From assembly GCA_020845935.1 (NCBI GenBank), contig JADLEV010000024.1, positions 1 through 45,683 on the forward strand: 45,683 nucleotides of DNA. Reading direction: 5' to 3'. A model generated the notes under the pieces. The model saw nothing but the letters and a program-made list of their open reading frames with translations. It made no database searches and was not told where the DNA came from. The stretch is from Gammaproteobacteria bacterium. Its GTDB lineage: Bacteria > Pseudomonadota > Gammaproteobacteria > Ga0077536. Shown piece by piece: positions 18,335 through 27,680 of this stretch (position 1 is the stretch's first letter; the number at the start of each line of letters is the position of its first letter). Made by a program: the position numbers and the translations under genes.

Positions 18335-19965
18335 CACTCGTCTCCCACCCAGTTCTTGATCACCTGTGCCGCAACCTTCGGATCCTGCGCGACGAAACCC
18401 TTGATCTGACCGACGTCGGCCCCCGGCGCCGGTGCCGGGATCGCCGCCAAGGCCATGCCTGCTTGCCGCGGCAGCTGACCGGCCACACCTGACGGCAACG
18501 CCAGCGCGGCCGAATCGGCTGCCATCGTGACCGTTGCCGGACGTCCCATGAGGTTCTTGAAGACTGGCCGCAGCACGCCGAACACCAGGAACAGCACAAA
18601 GCCGCCGCCGAGCAATTGCTTGCCGAGCGACAACACCCAACCCTGTTGCCAGATCGGTTCGCCAGGCAATTCCTCGACCGGAGCCGGCTCGAGGAAATCG
18701 GCGTTCACGACCTGCACCGTGTCACCCCGGTCGGCGTCGTAACCGATCGCTTCCTTGACCAAGGTCTGCATCCGTTCCAGCTGCGCGGCATCGAAACCGG
18801 CGGCCGGTGCGGCACCGCCCGCGGTCGTGCCTGCCGGCGCAACTGCTTTCGGATTACGCACCAGCACCGCGACCGACAGGCGTCGCAGGTTGCCGGTTGC
18901 TGGCCGCACGTGTGAAATCGTTCGACCCAGTTCGTAGTTGCGGGTCGCCTCGACGCGCCGATTGTGCTGCGGCAGCGCGGCACTGGTTTCTCCTGTTGCG
19001 GTCGCCACTTCCGGCGCTGTCGCGACCCCCGGCGGTTCGTTCGACAAGGCACCGGGCACGCCACCCGGCGCATTCGCGCCGCGATTCTCCTCCATGGTCT
19101 GCTCGCTGCGCACGACCTGCTGCTGCGGATCCCAGCGATCGCTGTATTCCTCGCTGCTGGTGAAATCGAACACGGCGTTGACCTGTGCCTGGACGCCGTC
19201 ATAACCAACCATCGGCGCGAGGATGTCGCGTACCCGGCGCGCATATTCTTCTTCCCGCTGGCGGACGAACTCGAACTGCTTCGCGGTGAACGCCAGTTCG
19301 TCGTCGCCGGCCGGATCGCTCAGCAGGTTGCCGCGCTGATCGATGATCTTGACCTCGCCCGGCCGCAGATTCGGCACGCTCGCCGCGACCAGATTCGCAA
19401 TCGCCTCGACCTGCCCCGGATCCAGCCGCCGCCCGGAAAAAAGATCGAGCACGACCGAGGCGCTCGGCGGCCGCTGCTCGCGGACGAACGCCGATTGCTT
19501 CGGGATCGCGAGATGCACCCGCGCACCGCGGACGTTGTTGAGGTTCTTGATCGTTCTGGCAAGCTCCCCTTCCTGGGCGTACTGATACCGCGCCTGCTCC
19601 ATGAACTGACTGGTGCCGAAGCCGGGATCCTGGTACAGCGCGTCCATGCCGCCGACGGCCGAGCGCGGCAGGCCCGCGGCCGCCAGCTTGAGGCGTGCAT
19701 CGGCCGCCTGCTCCGCGGCGACCAGGACGGTGCCGCTGCCGGGCTCGATGCGATAGGCGATGCCGTTGGCTTCCAGACCGGTGACCAAGTCCGCGACATC
19801 GAGATCGGCCATGTCGCCGAACAGCGCGGTGTAGGCCGGCGCGCGCGACCAGAGGACGACATAGACGCCGAGCGCGACCGCGGCCGCGATGCCGACCAGG
19901 ATTCCCGCCTGACGTACCAACTGGCCAGTCCATTGCGGTGCCCCGTATAACGTTTGTTCCGCCAT
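18334..19965 (-). CDS. fliF: Flagellar MS-ring protein FliF
   Basis: 543 residues. FliF forms the MS ring in the inner membrane, the base on which rotor and export gate assemble. There are two membrane segments: one near residues 18-40 (GILVGIAAAVALGVYVVLW) and one near 445-470 (LLGGGFVLFLVFGVL). The periplasmic ring-building motifs lie between them, including ARVHLAIPKQSAFVREQRPP and ASVPNLRPGEVKIIDQRGN. The C-terminal cytoplasmic tail that binds FliG is present (GQIKGFVAQDPKVAAQVIKN-like). It starts 57 bases after the fliE stop. A Pro/Ala/Thr-rich loop of about 60 residues separates RBM3 halves, which is common. Confidence 0.96.
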   Translation of the reverse strand: MAEQTLYGAPQWTGQLVRQAGILVGIAAAVALGVYVVLWSRAPAYTALFGDMADLDVADLVTGLEANGIAYRIEPGSGTVLVAAEQAADARLKLAAAGLPRSAVGGMDALYQDPGFGTSQFMEQARYQYAQEGELARTIKNLNNVRGARVHLAIPKQSAFVREQRPPSASVVLDLFSGRRLDPGQVEAIANLVAASVPNLRPGEVKIIDQRGNLLSDPAGDDELAFTAKQFEFVRQREEEYARRVRDILAPMVGYDGVQAQVNAVFDFTSSEEYSDRWDPQQQVVRSEQTMEENRGANAPGGVPGALSNEPPGVATAPEVATATGETSAALPQHNRRVEATRNYELGRTISHVRPATGNLRRLSVAVLVRNPKAVAPAGTTAGGAAPAAGFDAAQLERMQTLVKEAIGYDADRGDTVQVVNADFLEPAPVEELPGEPIWQQGWVLSLGKQLLGGGFVLFLVFGVLRPVFKNLMGRPATVTMAADSAALALPSGVAGQLPRQAGMALAAIPAPAPGADVGQIKGFVAQDPKVAAQVIKNWVGDE

Positions 19966-20022
19966 TGCCTACCCCTCTGCTGCTTCGCTTGTGCTCACTG
20001 CCCGACGTCGCCGCGGCCTCGG

Positions 20023-20367
20023 TCAGATCGGCATGTTCATGATTTCCTGGTACGCCGACACCAGCCGGTTGCGTACCTGGGTCGCCGCCTGGAACGCGAT
20101 ATCCGCCTTCTGCGTCGCGATCATCACCGAGGCGACATTGACGGTCCCGTCACCGCGCTCGAACCGCTCGGTCAGAGCCGCCGCACTGCGCTGCGTTTCG
20201 TTGACGCCATCGAGCGCCTGCTTGAATACCTGGGTGAAGTCGCCTCCGGCCGCGGCCCCAGGCGCGCCGGTGGTCGCGTTGGGTAGGCCACCCGGCGCCA
20301 GCGCATTGGCGCGCGCCGCGAGCGCCCGCATTTGCAGCAACAGATTGCCCGGGTCGATCGTGTTCAT
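20023..20367 (-). CDS. fliE: Flagellar hook-basal body adaptor FliE
   Basis: 114 residues; FliE joins the MS ring to the proximal rod and is among the first proteins exported. The ATG at 20367 has GGGAGAA upstream. The C-terminal D0-like helix has the family features (DVTVNVASVMIATQKADIAFQ-type segment, then TQVRNRLVSAYQEIMNMPI). The N-terminus is Ala/Gly-rich. It begins 22 bases after the fleR stop, so it may be transcribed with fleSR or from a promoter inside fleR. I found no good -24/-12 site directly in front. Confidence 0.93.
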   Translation of the reverse strand: MNTIDPGNLLLQMRALAARANALAPGGLPNATTGAPGAAAGGDFTQVFKQALDGVNETQRSAAALTERFERGDGTVNVASVMIATQKADIAFQAATQVRNRLVSAYQEIMNMPI

Positions 20368-20389
20368 CGTTGTCTTCTCCCGCTGTGTC

Positions 20390-21745
20390 TCAATCCGGCA
20401 GCGCCACGCCCGCATCGCGCAGGCGGGCAAGCTTGTACCGCAGCGTGCGCGGGCTCAGGCCCAGCTTCGCCGCAACGAACTTGCGGCTGCCGTCGCCCTC
20501 GCGCAGCGCCTCGAGGATCAGCAACCGTTCCCGCTCCTTCAGGCTGCATCCATTCGAGGGGACAGTGGCACGCGTGGCGCCATGCGGCTCGGCGCCGCCG
20601 GTCACGGGCGCGCCTTCGAACACCAGGTCTGTCGGCTCGATGATGCCGTCGCGGCAGAGAATCGACGCGCGCTGCATGACGTTGTCGAGTTCGCGCACGT
20701 TACCCGGCCAGACGTGGCGCAACAGCAATGCCTCGGCCGCACCGCTCAGACGCGGTGCCGTGGCGCCGCTGCGCGCGGCCGCACGACGCAACATCCGGCG
20801 TGCCAGCGGCAGAATGTCCGCCGGCCGCGCCGCCAGGGGCGGCAGCGCAAGCGGAAACACGTTCAGCCGGTAATACAGGTCCTCGCGAAACCGGCCGGCG
20901 GCAACCTCGGTGGCGAGATCCCGATTCGAGGTGGCAACGATGCGGACATCGAGATCGATCACCTCGTGGCCGCCGAGTCGCTCGACCTGCCGCTCCTGCA
21001 ACACGCGCAGCAGCTTGGCCTGCAACGGCAGGCTCATCTCCGATATCTCGTCGAGCAGCAGCGTGCTGCCGTCCGCCTGCTCGAACTTGCCGGGACAGGA
21101 TTTGTAGGCACCGGTGAACGCGCCCTTCTCGTAACCGAACAGGATCGCTTCCAGCATGTTTTCCGGAATCGCCGCGCAATTGATCGCGACTGGTGCACGA
21201 TTGGCGCGGGCGGACTGGTCATGGATGAAGCGGAAGAACACTTCCTTGCCGACGCCGCTGGCTCCGGTAATCATCACCGCGGCATCGGTGCGCGCCACCT
21301 TGCGCGCCAGTTCGACCGCGCGCCGGGTCGCCGGATCCTCAGCGACCATCTCGCCATCGTCCCGCGCCGTGGCACCGCGAGCCGCCGCATGCTGCGCCAG
21401 CTTGCTGACCAGCACCTCCGGCTCGAAGGGCTTGACCAGATAATCGGTCGCGCCGTCCCGCATCGCCGCGACCGCGCTCGGGATCGAGCCGAATGCGGTC
21501 ATCAGCAGCACCGGCAATTCCGCGTCGAAGCGCCGAATCTCGCGCAGCAGATGCTGGCCGTCCATCGGCGCCATCTGAATGTCGCTGACCACCGCGCCGA
21601 CCGGCTCGTCGCGCAGCAGTTCGAGCGCCGCGCCGCCATCCGCGGCGCACAGCGCCCGATAGCCGCCCAGCGTCACGGTTTCGCACAGGGCCGCGGCGAG
21701 CGCGGCATCATCCTCGACGACCAGCACCGTGGCCGGCGCGCTCAT
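20390..21745 (-). CDS. fleR: Sigma-54-dependent response regulator FleR/FlrC type
   Basis: 451 residues. The receiver domain (1-120) has the acidic pair EDD, the phospho-acceptor Asp in VVSDIQM, MTAFGS and the Lys of YLVKPF. The AAA+ domain has the P-loop GASGVGKE, the sigma-54 contact motif GAFTGA, LLLDEISEM as Walker B and RHVWPGNVREL. A Fis-type helix-turn-helix ends the protein (KFVAAKLGLSPRTLRYKLAR). In Pseudomonas and Vibrio the homologue, phosphorylated by FleS/FlrB, switches on class III hook and basal-body genes. It overlaps fleS by four bases. Confidence 0.95.
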   Translation of the reverse strand: MSAPATVLVVEDDAALAAALCETVTLGGYRALCAADGGAALELLRDEPVGAVVSDIQMAPMDGQHLLREIRRFDAELPVLLMTAFGSIPSAVAAMRDGATDYLVKPFEPEVLVSKLAQHAAARGATARDDGEMVAEDPATRRAVELARKVARTDAAVMITGASGVGKEVFFRFIHDQSARANRAPVAINCAAIPENMLEAILFGYEKGAFTGAYKSCPGKFEQADGSTLLLDEISEMSLPLQAKLLRVLQERQVERLGGHEVIDLDVRIVATSNRDLATEVAAGRFREDLYYRLNVFPLALPPLAARPADILPLARRMLRRAAARSGATAPRLSGAAEALLLRHVWPGNVRELDNVMQRASILCRDGIIEPTDLVFEGAPVTGGAEPHGATRATVPSNGCSLKERERLLILEALREGDGSRKFVAAKLGLSPRTLRYKLARLRDAGVALPD

Positions 21746-22938
21746 GCGACGACTCCGATCGGATGCAGCGACGGGTCGCCGGCAAACACCGGCAGGCGCA
21801 ACTCGAACAACGCGCCACCGCTCGCCGACCGTGCCAGGTCCAGTTCGCCGCCATGCGCTCGCGCCACCGAACGGGCCACCGGCAGGCCCATGCCGGTGCC
21901 GCCGGCGCGCAGCGTCACGAAGGGCTCGAAGATCCGCTCTGCCGCGTCGGAGGCAATGCCCGGGCCGTCGTCGGCGAAAGCAAAGCACAGCATCGCGCCT
22001 TCACGATGACATGCGATGTGCAGGGTGCCTGCTCCGGCACTGGCCTGCGCGGCGTTGTGCACCAGATTCAGCATGCCGCTCAGAATCGCGTCCTGATTGA
22101 TCAGCAGCGCCGCCGCCGCGTCCGGCGACACCGGTGCGATGATCACGGCGAAGCCGGCCGGCAAGCGCATCTCGACGACGGCGGCACGCAGGGCTTGCAG
22201 CAGCGCCGCGCTGGTCGTTGGCAGCGCGCCCAGTTCACCGCCGCGGGCGAACAGCAGCACATCCTCGATCAGCCGTTCCAGCCGTCGCAACGCGTCACGT
22301 ACCCGGGTTGCGCCGGCACTGGTTCGTTCATTGCTGTCGCGCGCGAGCTGCGCCGCGTCCAGCAGCGCCGCCGCCAGCGGCGTGCGCAACTGATGCGCCA
22401 GCGCCGCCGCGACTTCGGTGTTCGCCGACAAGCGCTTGTAGAGATGCAGCCCTTCCTGCAATCGGCGCGTCTCGGTCACATCGGTCAGCAATACGATCTG
22501 ACCCGGCTCGTGTGCTGGCGCCTGCGTCGAAATATTGACACGCCGGCCGTTGCGCAGCGTGACGTCATGACCGTCATCCCAACGCGGTGCCAGGTTGTGC
22601 CGCACGACTTGCGCCCAACTTGCGCCGAGCACCAACGACTCCAGCAGATCCGCGGCTACCGGATTGAACTGTTCCACCCGGCCATCGCCATCGAGCACGA
22701 CGACACCGCCAGGCAGCGCCTGCAACAGCTGCCGCAGCCGCGCCGCGGCGCGTTCCTTCGCCGCGAGTTCCTGTTGCCGCGAGTCGCGGCTTTGACGCAG
22801 TTGCGCGCGGAGTTCGTCGACCTGCCTGGCGAGGTCACGCTGCGTTGGCAGCTGGCGGGTCGGCAGAAATTCCGCGGGTGCGCCAGCGCCTGCGGTGGCT
22901 TCGCCATGGGCTGGTCGAATCAGTGCGTGCGTGACCAT
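21742..22938 (-). CDS. fleS: Soluble sensor histidine kinase FleS/FlrB type
   Basis: 398 residues from the ATG at 22938; a TTG 39 bases upstream is less likely. No transmembrane segments, so a cytoplasmic kinase. After a charged coiled coil (about 40-90) come a PAS domain (about 85-190, ALPGGVVVLDGDGRVEQFN), the dimerisation/phospho-acceptor helix with the H-box AALAHQLRTPLAA, and the ATPase domain with the N-box NLVHNAAQAS, DDGPGI and GTGMGLPVARSV. FleS phosphorylates FleR to time hook and basal-body expression. A strong sigma-54 promoter match lies 46-61 bases upstream. Confidence 0.94.
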   Translation of the reverse strand: MVTHALIRPAHGEATAGAGAPAEFLPTRQLPTQRDLARQVDELRAQLRQSRDSRQQELAAKERAAARLRQLLQALPGGVVVLDGDGRVEQFNPVAADLLESLVLGASWAQVVRHNLAPRWDDGHDVTLRNGRRVNISTQAPAHEPGQIVLLTDVTETRRLQEGLHLYKRLSANTEVAAALAHQLRTPLAAALLDAAQLARDSNERTSAGATRVRDALRRLERLIEDVLLFARGGELGALPTTSAALLQALRAAVVEMRLPAGFAVIIAPVSPDAAAALLINQDAILSGMLNLVHNAAQASAGAGTLHIACHREGAMLCFAFADDGPGIASDAAERIFEPFVTLRAGGTGMGLPVARSVARAHGGELDLARSASGGALFELRLPVFAGDPSLHPIGVVA

Positions 22939-22983
22939 GGTTGTTCTCGGGACCGTGTCCGAAAGTGGGTTCAGCAAACACGT

Positions 22984-22999
22984 AGCAAGGCCTGTGCCA
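22984..22999 (-). promoter_or_regulatory. Sigma-54 (-24/-12) promoter for fleSR
   Basis: On the minus strand the site reads TGGCACAGGCCTTGCT, an exact match to the TGGCAC-N5-TTGC core. It lies 46 bases before the fleS ATG. FleQ, encoded just upstream, is the expected activator. The -24 end overlaps a perfect 19-bp palindrome (22997-23015). Confidence 0.85.
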
Positions 23000-23015
23000 G
23001 AGGTGTCACCTCTGG
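22997..23015. repeat. Perfect 19-bp palindrome abutting the fleSR -24 element
   Basis: CCAGAGGTGTCACCTCTGG: 9-bp arms around one central base, between fleQ and fleS. Its last three bases are the TGG of the -24 element on the minus strand. It has no U-tract on the fleQ side, so it is not a standard intrinsic terminator; it could be an operator or a weak hairpin after fleQ. Confidence 0.7.
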
Positions 23016-23065
23016 TTTATCAATGAGTTAACGGGAGGAAGGTCTGGCCGCAGGCGCGGCAGGCG

Positions 23066-24514
<1,449 letters not shown>

Positions 24515-24558
24515 GCTCTTGCGCCGTCATCGTGTCGATATCGAAGCGCCGCAATATA

Positions 24559-25101
24559 TCAGATCCGGGTGGTGCCGCCGGCGCCGGAACGGTGCAGGCT
24601 GCGGCGGTGCAACAGAAAGATCTGGCGCTCCAGTTCCTCGCGTACCTGCGGGCCGAGGTCGTCGAGCCGGAACGTGACCGCTGCACCGACCGATTGCCTG
24701 ACGACTTGCGCGGCGGTCGCGACGAAAAGCAGCGCGCGTGGCAACCTCGGGTTCAGTACCAGTTCGATGACGACCCGCTCGCCGATGGCAGGCGGCATCT
24801 GCTCATGCAGCAGTTCGAGGCATTCGGCGCTGAAGCGGCAACTCCGGCTGATCGGCATCGACTGCTCTCGCCCCAGCAATTCGGCGAGCAAGCCGATCAC
24901 GAGGTCGAGTTTCGCTTCGAGCCGGTGCATCTCGCCGCCGCCGGCGGCGTCGTCCAGATGCTCGGTGCCGCTGGTGTCGATCAGCTGCAGCACCCGCAGC
25001 AATCCTGCGTTGTGGGCATCGAACTGCCGCGCCAGCGGGGCAACCTCACCGGCTGCGACGACGCGCCAGGATACCGGCAGGTCGCCTTCGATGGTCAGCA
25101 T
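24559..25101 (-). CDS. Atypical PilZ-like (tPilZ-type) protein upstream of fleQ
   Basis: 180 residues. An N-terminal coiled or helical part (about 20-85, ending HRLEAKLDLVIGLLAELLGR) is followed by a small beta domain (about 88-160: ISRSCRFSAECLELLHEQMP, then ERVVIELVLNP). This layout and the location between fliS/T and fleQ fit the atypical PilZ proteins of xanthomonad flagellar clusters. The canonical c-di-GMP motifs RxxxR and DxSxxG are not visible, so direct ligand binding is doubtful. It could be a c-di-GMP adaptor or a structural regulator of FleQ or export; this is inferred from context. It starts 27 bases after the fliT-like gene stop. Confidence 0.6.
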   Translation of the reverse strand: MLTIEGDLPVSWRVVAAGEVAPLARQFDAHNAGLLRVLQLIDTSGTEHLDDAAGGGEMHRLEAKLDLVIGLLAELLGREQSMPISRSCRFSAECLELLHEQMPPAIGERVVIELVLNPRLPRALLFVATAAQVVRQSVGAAVTFRLDDLGPQVREELERQIFLLHRRSLHRSGAGGTTRI

Positions 25102-25128
25102 CGGGCAGACCGGCCGCGGTGCCGCGGC

Positions 25129-25407
25129 TCAGCCATCGCCGGCGTGGCGATAGCGCTCGCGCACCGCACTGCCGTGGCGCAGGGCCATCAGCTCCTGCTG
25201 GGTCCGCGCTCGCAGCCGCTCGACGCCGGCCAGCAACTCGCCATTGCGTGCCAGTAGTTGCGCCAGGTCGGCGGCATCTGCTGCCACAGCCGACCCGGTC
25301 AACTCGGCCGCGCGCAGGTGCGCCAACGCGGCGCAGGCCCGCCAGTCATCGCCCACCAGCGCCGCCAGCATGGCATCGGTCAGATTGAGCGCAGGTTGCA
25401 GCTTCAC
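25129..25407 (-). CDS. fliT: FliT-like flagellar export chaperone
   Basis: 92 residues, all helical, from the GTG at 25407 with GAGG seven bases upstream; the start codon is uncertain. The sequence (for instance DAMLAALVGDDWRACAALAH and QELMALRHGSAVRERYR) has low specificity, as usual for FliT. The call rests on size, helical content and position directly after fliS. FliT holds the cap protein FliD before export and in some species also modulates the master regulator. Confidence 0.6.
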   Translation of the reverse strand: MKLQPALNLTDAMLAALVGDDWRACAALAHLRAAELTGSAVAADAADLAQLLARNGELLAGVERLRARTQQELMALRHGSAVRERYRHAGDG

Positions 25408-25429
25408 CAGCAAGCCTCGCTGGCGACGC

Positions 25430-25861
25430 TTAGCGAACCGCCATCGCGGTGGTCTGCGGCACCCGATCACGGATCCCGATCCAGCCATCGCGAATGGTCG
25501 TGAGCAAGCGCTGCACCTCATCCAGCGTCGCGCCGTCGTTCCTGGCGTTGGCATACAGCAACCGCTCGCCAAGATACAGGTACAGCTCGTGCAGATTGCC
25601 GGCGAGTTCGCCGCCGGCCTCGCGGTTCAAGCTGGCATCGAGGCCTTCGACGATCGCAGCGGCGAAGCTGATGTTCTGGCACTTGCCGGGCACATCGCCC
25701 CGCTGCAGGCAACCGCGCGCCATGGCGATGCGGCTCAGGGCACCGTCGAGCAGCATCTCTATCAGCCGATGCTGGGACGCCGACTCCACTTCGACCTGAG
25801 TCCCGAGTTGCCGGTAGGCGGATACTCCGCCCGGACGAACATTGTAGGCCATGCGCATCAT
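25430..25861 (-). CDS. fliS: Flagellin chaperone FliS
   Basis: 143 residues. FliS is a four-helix bundle that binds the C-terminus of flagellin and keeps it unfolded for export. Family features include GVSAYRQLGTQVEVESASQH, the LIEMLLDGALSRI helix and KCQNISFAAAIVEGLDASLN, where many homologues have KxxxIxKAxxII. NLHELYLYLGERLLYANARND is the fourth helix. It lies 48 bases after fliD. The flagellin client is not encoded in this window. Confidence 0.95.
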   Translation of the reverse strand: MMRMAYNVRPGGVSAYRQLGTQVEVESASQHRLIEMLLDGALSRIAMARGCLQRGDVPGKCQNISFAAAIVEGLDASLNREAGGELAGNLHELYLYLGERLLYANARNDGATLDEVQRLLTTIRDGWIGIRDRVPQTTAMAVR

Positions 25862-25909
25862 TGACTCCTCAAGCGTTGGTGCCTGGTAGGAAAGTAATCG
25901 TTGTTGCTG

Positions 25910-27298
25910 CTACCGGTCGCGACGTATCTGAATCGTCTGCAATTGCTGCGTCAGGTAGGTCTGCGTCGATTGCAGCTGTCCGAGCAACGTGTCCAGTGCG
26001 TTGAATCGCTCCATCAGGTTGCTCTGCAGGGTTTCCAGGCGCAGCTCCATATCGGCCCGGCGATCGGCCATCGCATCGATTCTGGCGTCGAGGGCCTGCT
26101 CCTTGCCGGCAATGATTCCCGTGCCTTGCAGATACGATGAGACCAATCCTTCCAGCCGGGAGATGACGCCGCTGTCCTGCCCCGCGAACAGGGCCGCGAC
26201 GCCGTCGGTATCGGTAGCGAGCGCCGCCCGCAGTTTGCTTGCATCGAATGCCAGCAGTCCATTGTCGCCGCTGCTGGAGCCAACCGTGTATCTCGAACTC
26301 ACGCCAAGGTCGAAGATCGATGCGACCGCGCTGCCTTCCGGCAGCGCCGCATTCAGTTCGGCGCGCAGGCTCGCTTCCAGCCGCAGCAGCGCGGCGCGAT
26401 CGGCACTCAGCCCTCCCTGGCCAAGAGCGCGCAGCGACTGCACCAGCTTGTTGTAGCCGTCGACGAAACCTTGCACGTTCCTTTCCACCTTCGCCCGATC
26501 ATGCTCGATCGTGATGCGGGACGTGCCGGGCGCGACCAGTTGCAAGGTGACGCCCGCGATCGCATCGCTGATGGTGTTGCTGGAACTGGTCACCGTGTAT
26601 AGATCCTCGACCAGCACTTCGGCGTCGAGGTCGGCGGCGGTAAAACCGCCGCTGCCATCCCGATCCTGATTGACCGCTTGCAGCGTGAACGGGTCGGCAG
26701 CGCTGTAATCGACCGTGACCAGATTGGCGCTGCCGTCGGCATCCGCGGCGAGATAGAGACGATAGCCGGCATCGTCCCGCAGCAGCGATGCGGTGACGCC
26801 GGTGTTGTCGCCCGCCTCGTTGATCGCCGTGCGAATCTCGCTGAGCGTCTTGCCGCCGTAGTCGATGACGAACGATTCGCCGGCGAGGTCGATGGTCATG
26901 GTCTCGCCCACCGCGCCGACGAGGGCGGTATCCGGGTCGACGAACGTGGTGCCGCTCGCCAGACGGTGATTCTCGGCGATGCGGCCGACTTCGAGATTGA
27001 AGCTGCCACGGGTCGCGCCAGAGCCCACGCTGAGCGTCAGCACGTCGGTATCGCTCGAGGTCGCGGTCAGGATTCGGAAATCCTCCGCCGCGTTGATTGG
27101 CCGCAAGGCATCCTGAAACAGTGACAGCGCACTTTTGAGCTGGCCGTAGGCACTCAACTGCTCCTGCAGTTTCGCCTCGCGCGCGGCGACCCGCAGCAGC
27201 GGCTGGCTCTCGGCCGCCACCAATTGCTCGACCAGGGCCCTGATGTCGAGCCCGGAGCCGATGCCTGGTGAACTCAAGACGCCCGAAGTGCTCGCCAT
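25910..27298 (-). CDS. fliD: Flagellar filament cap protein FliD
   Basis: 462 residues. FliD forms the pentameric cap that folds flagellin at the filament tip. The N-terminal D0/D1 signature is clear (SSPGIGSGLDIRALVEQLVA). The middle domain is FliD-like (TSSSNTISDAIAGVTLQLVA; KVERNVQGFVDGYNKLVQSL). The C-terminal coiled coil ends QSTQTYLTQQLQTIQIRRDR. The ATG at 27298 has a GGAG-containing ribosome-binding site upstream; longer frames lack support. Likely transcribed with the flaG-like ORF, fliS and fliT from a sigma-28-like site near 27660. Confidence 0.95.
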   Translation of the reverse strand: MASTSGVLSSPGIGSGLDIRALVEQLVAAESQPLLRVAAREAKLQEQLSAYGQLKSALSLFQDALRPINAAEDFRILTATSSDTDVLTLSVGSGATRGSFNLEVGRIAENHRLASGTTFVDPDTALVGAVGETMTIDLAGESFVIDYGGKTLSEIRTAINEAGDNTGVTASLLRDDAGYRLYLAADADGSANLVTVDYSAADPFTLQAVNQDRDGSGGFTAADLDAEVLVEDLYTVTSSSNTISDAIAGVTLQLVAPGTSRITIEHDRAKVERNVQGFVDGYNKLVQSLRALGQGGLSADRAALLRLEASLRAELNAALPEGSAVASIFDLGVSSRYTVGSSSGDNGLLAFDASKLRAALATDTDGVAALFAGQDSGVISRLEGLVSSYLQGTGIIAGKEQALDARIDAMADRRADMELRLETLQSNLMERFNALDTLLGQLQSTQTYLTQQLQTIQIRRDR

Positions 27299-27350
27299 GA
27301 CCTTGCTCCAGAAAGGCAGTACCCGCTCGCCCGCCGGCTTGTGTCGCGGG

Positions 27351-27545
27351 TTAACGCCGTTTGACGTTCGCTGCCGTGCCGAAGGTGGCGGCCGATTCCG
27401 GCGGCGCCGCATCGGCGACGCTGACGCGCAGACCACGACGTTCGCGATCGATGGCAAAGGTGAGGCTGCGAACGATGCATTGACGGTTGGTCCGCTCCGG
27501 CGCCGTGGCGCGCGCCGGAATTGAAAATACGTTCCGCTTGGTCAT
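27351..27545 (-). CDS. flaG: Short FlaG-like ORF
   Basis: 64 residues. The core RSLTFAIDRERRGLRVSVAD resembles the conserved FlaG strand pattern (…LxFxVDxExxxxVVxVxD), and the place between flgL and fliD is where flaG normally sits. It lacks the usual tail (GEVIRQIPxE and a final helix) and ends in AANVKRR, so it is truncated or divergent. A 127-residue frame overlaps it in another phase but would run into fliD. FlaG influences filament length in Pseudomonas. Low confidence. Confidence 0.4.
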   Translation of the reverse strand: MTKRNVFSIPARATAPERTNRQCIVRSLTFAIDRERRGLRVSVADAAPPESAATFGTAANVKRR

Positions 27546-27644
27546 GGGCGTGTGTGTTCTCAGCGTAGTCGTTATTCATCAGTGGGCCCCTGGCGAGTCG
27601 ATTGCTCGCGGTGTGCGCGTTCGGCGCCCCGCCCGTTGCCCCTG

Positions 27645-27671
27645 TTATCGACAGCATCCATACGAGATTGA
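27645..27671 (-). promoter_or_regulatory. Candidate sigma-28 (FliA) promoter for flaG-like/fliD/fliS
   Basis: On the minus strand GTCGATAA (27652-27645) matches seven of eight bases of the -10 GCCGATAA. TCAATCTC (27671-27664) is a weak -35, with the expected 11-base gap. It lies ten bases after the flgL stop and about 100 bases before the flaG-like ORF. Confidence 0.4.
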
Positions 27672-27680
27672 GTGCGCCGA

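Noticed and set aside
27274-27657. A 127-codon frame between flgL and fliD
   Set aside because: It overlaps the fliD start and has no flagellar motif; the 64-codon FlaG-like frame in another phase fits better.
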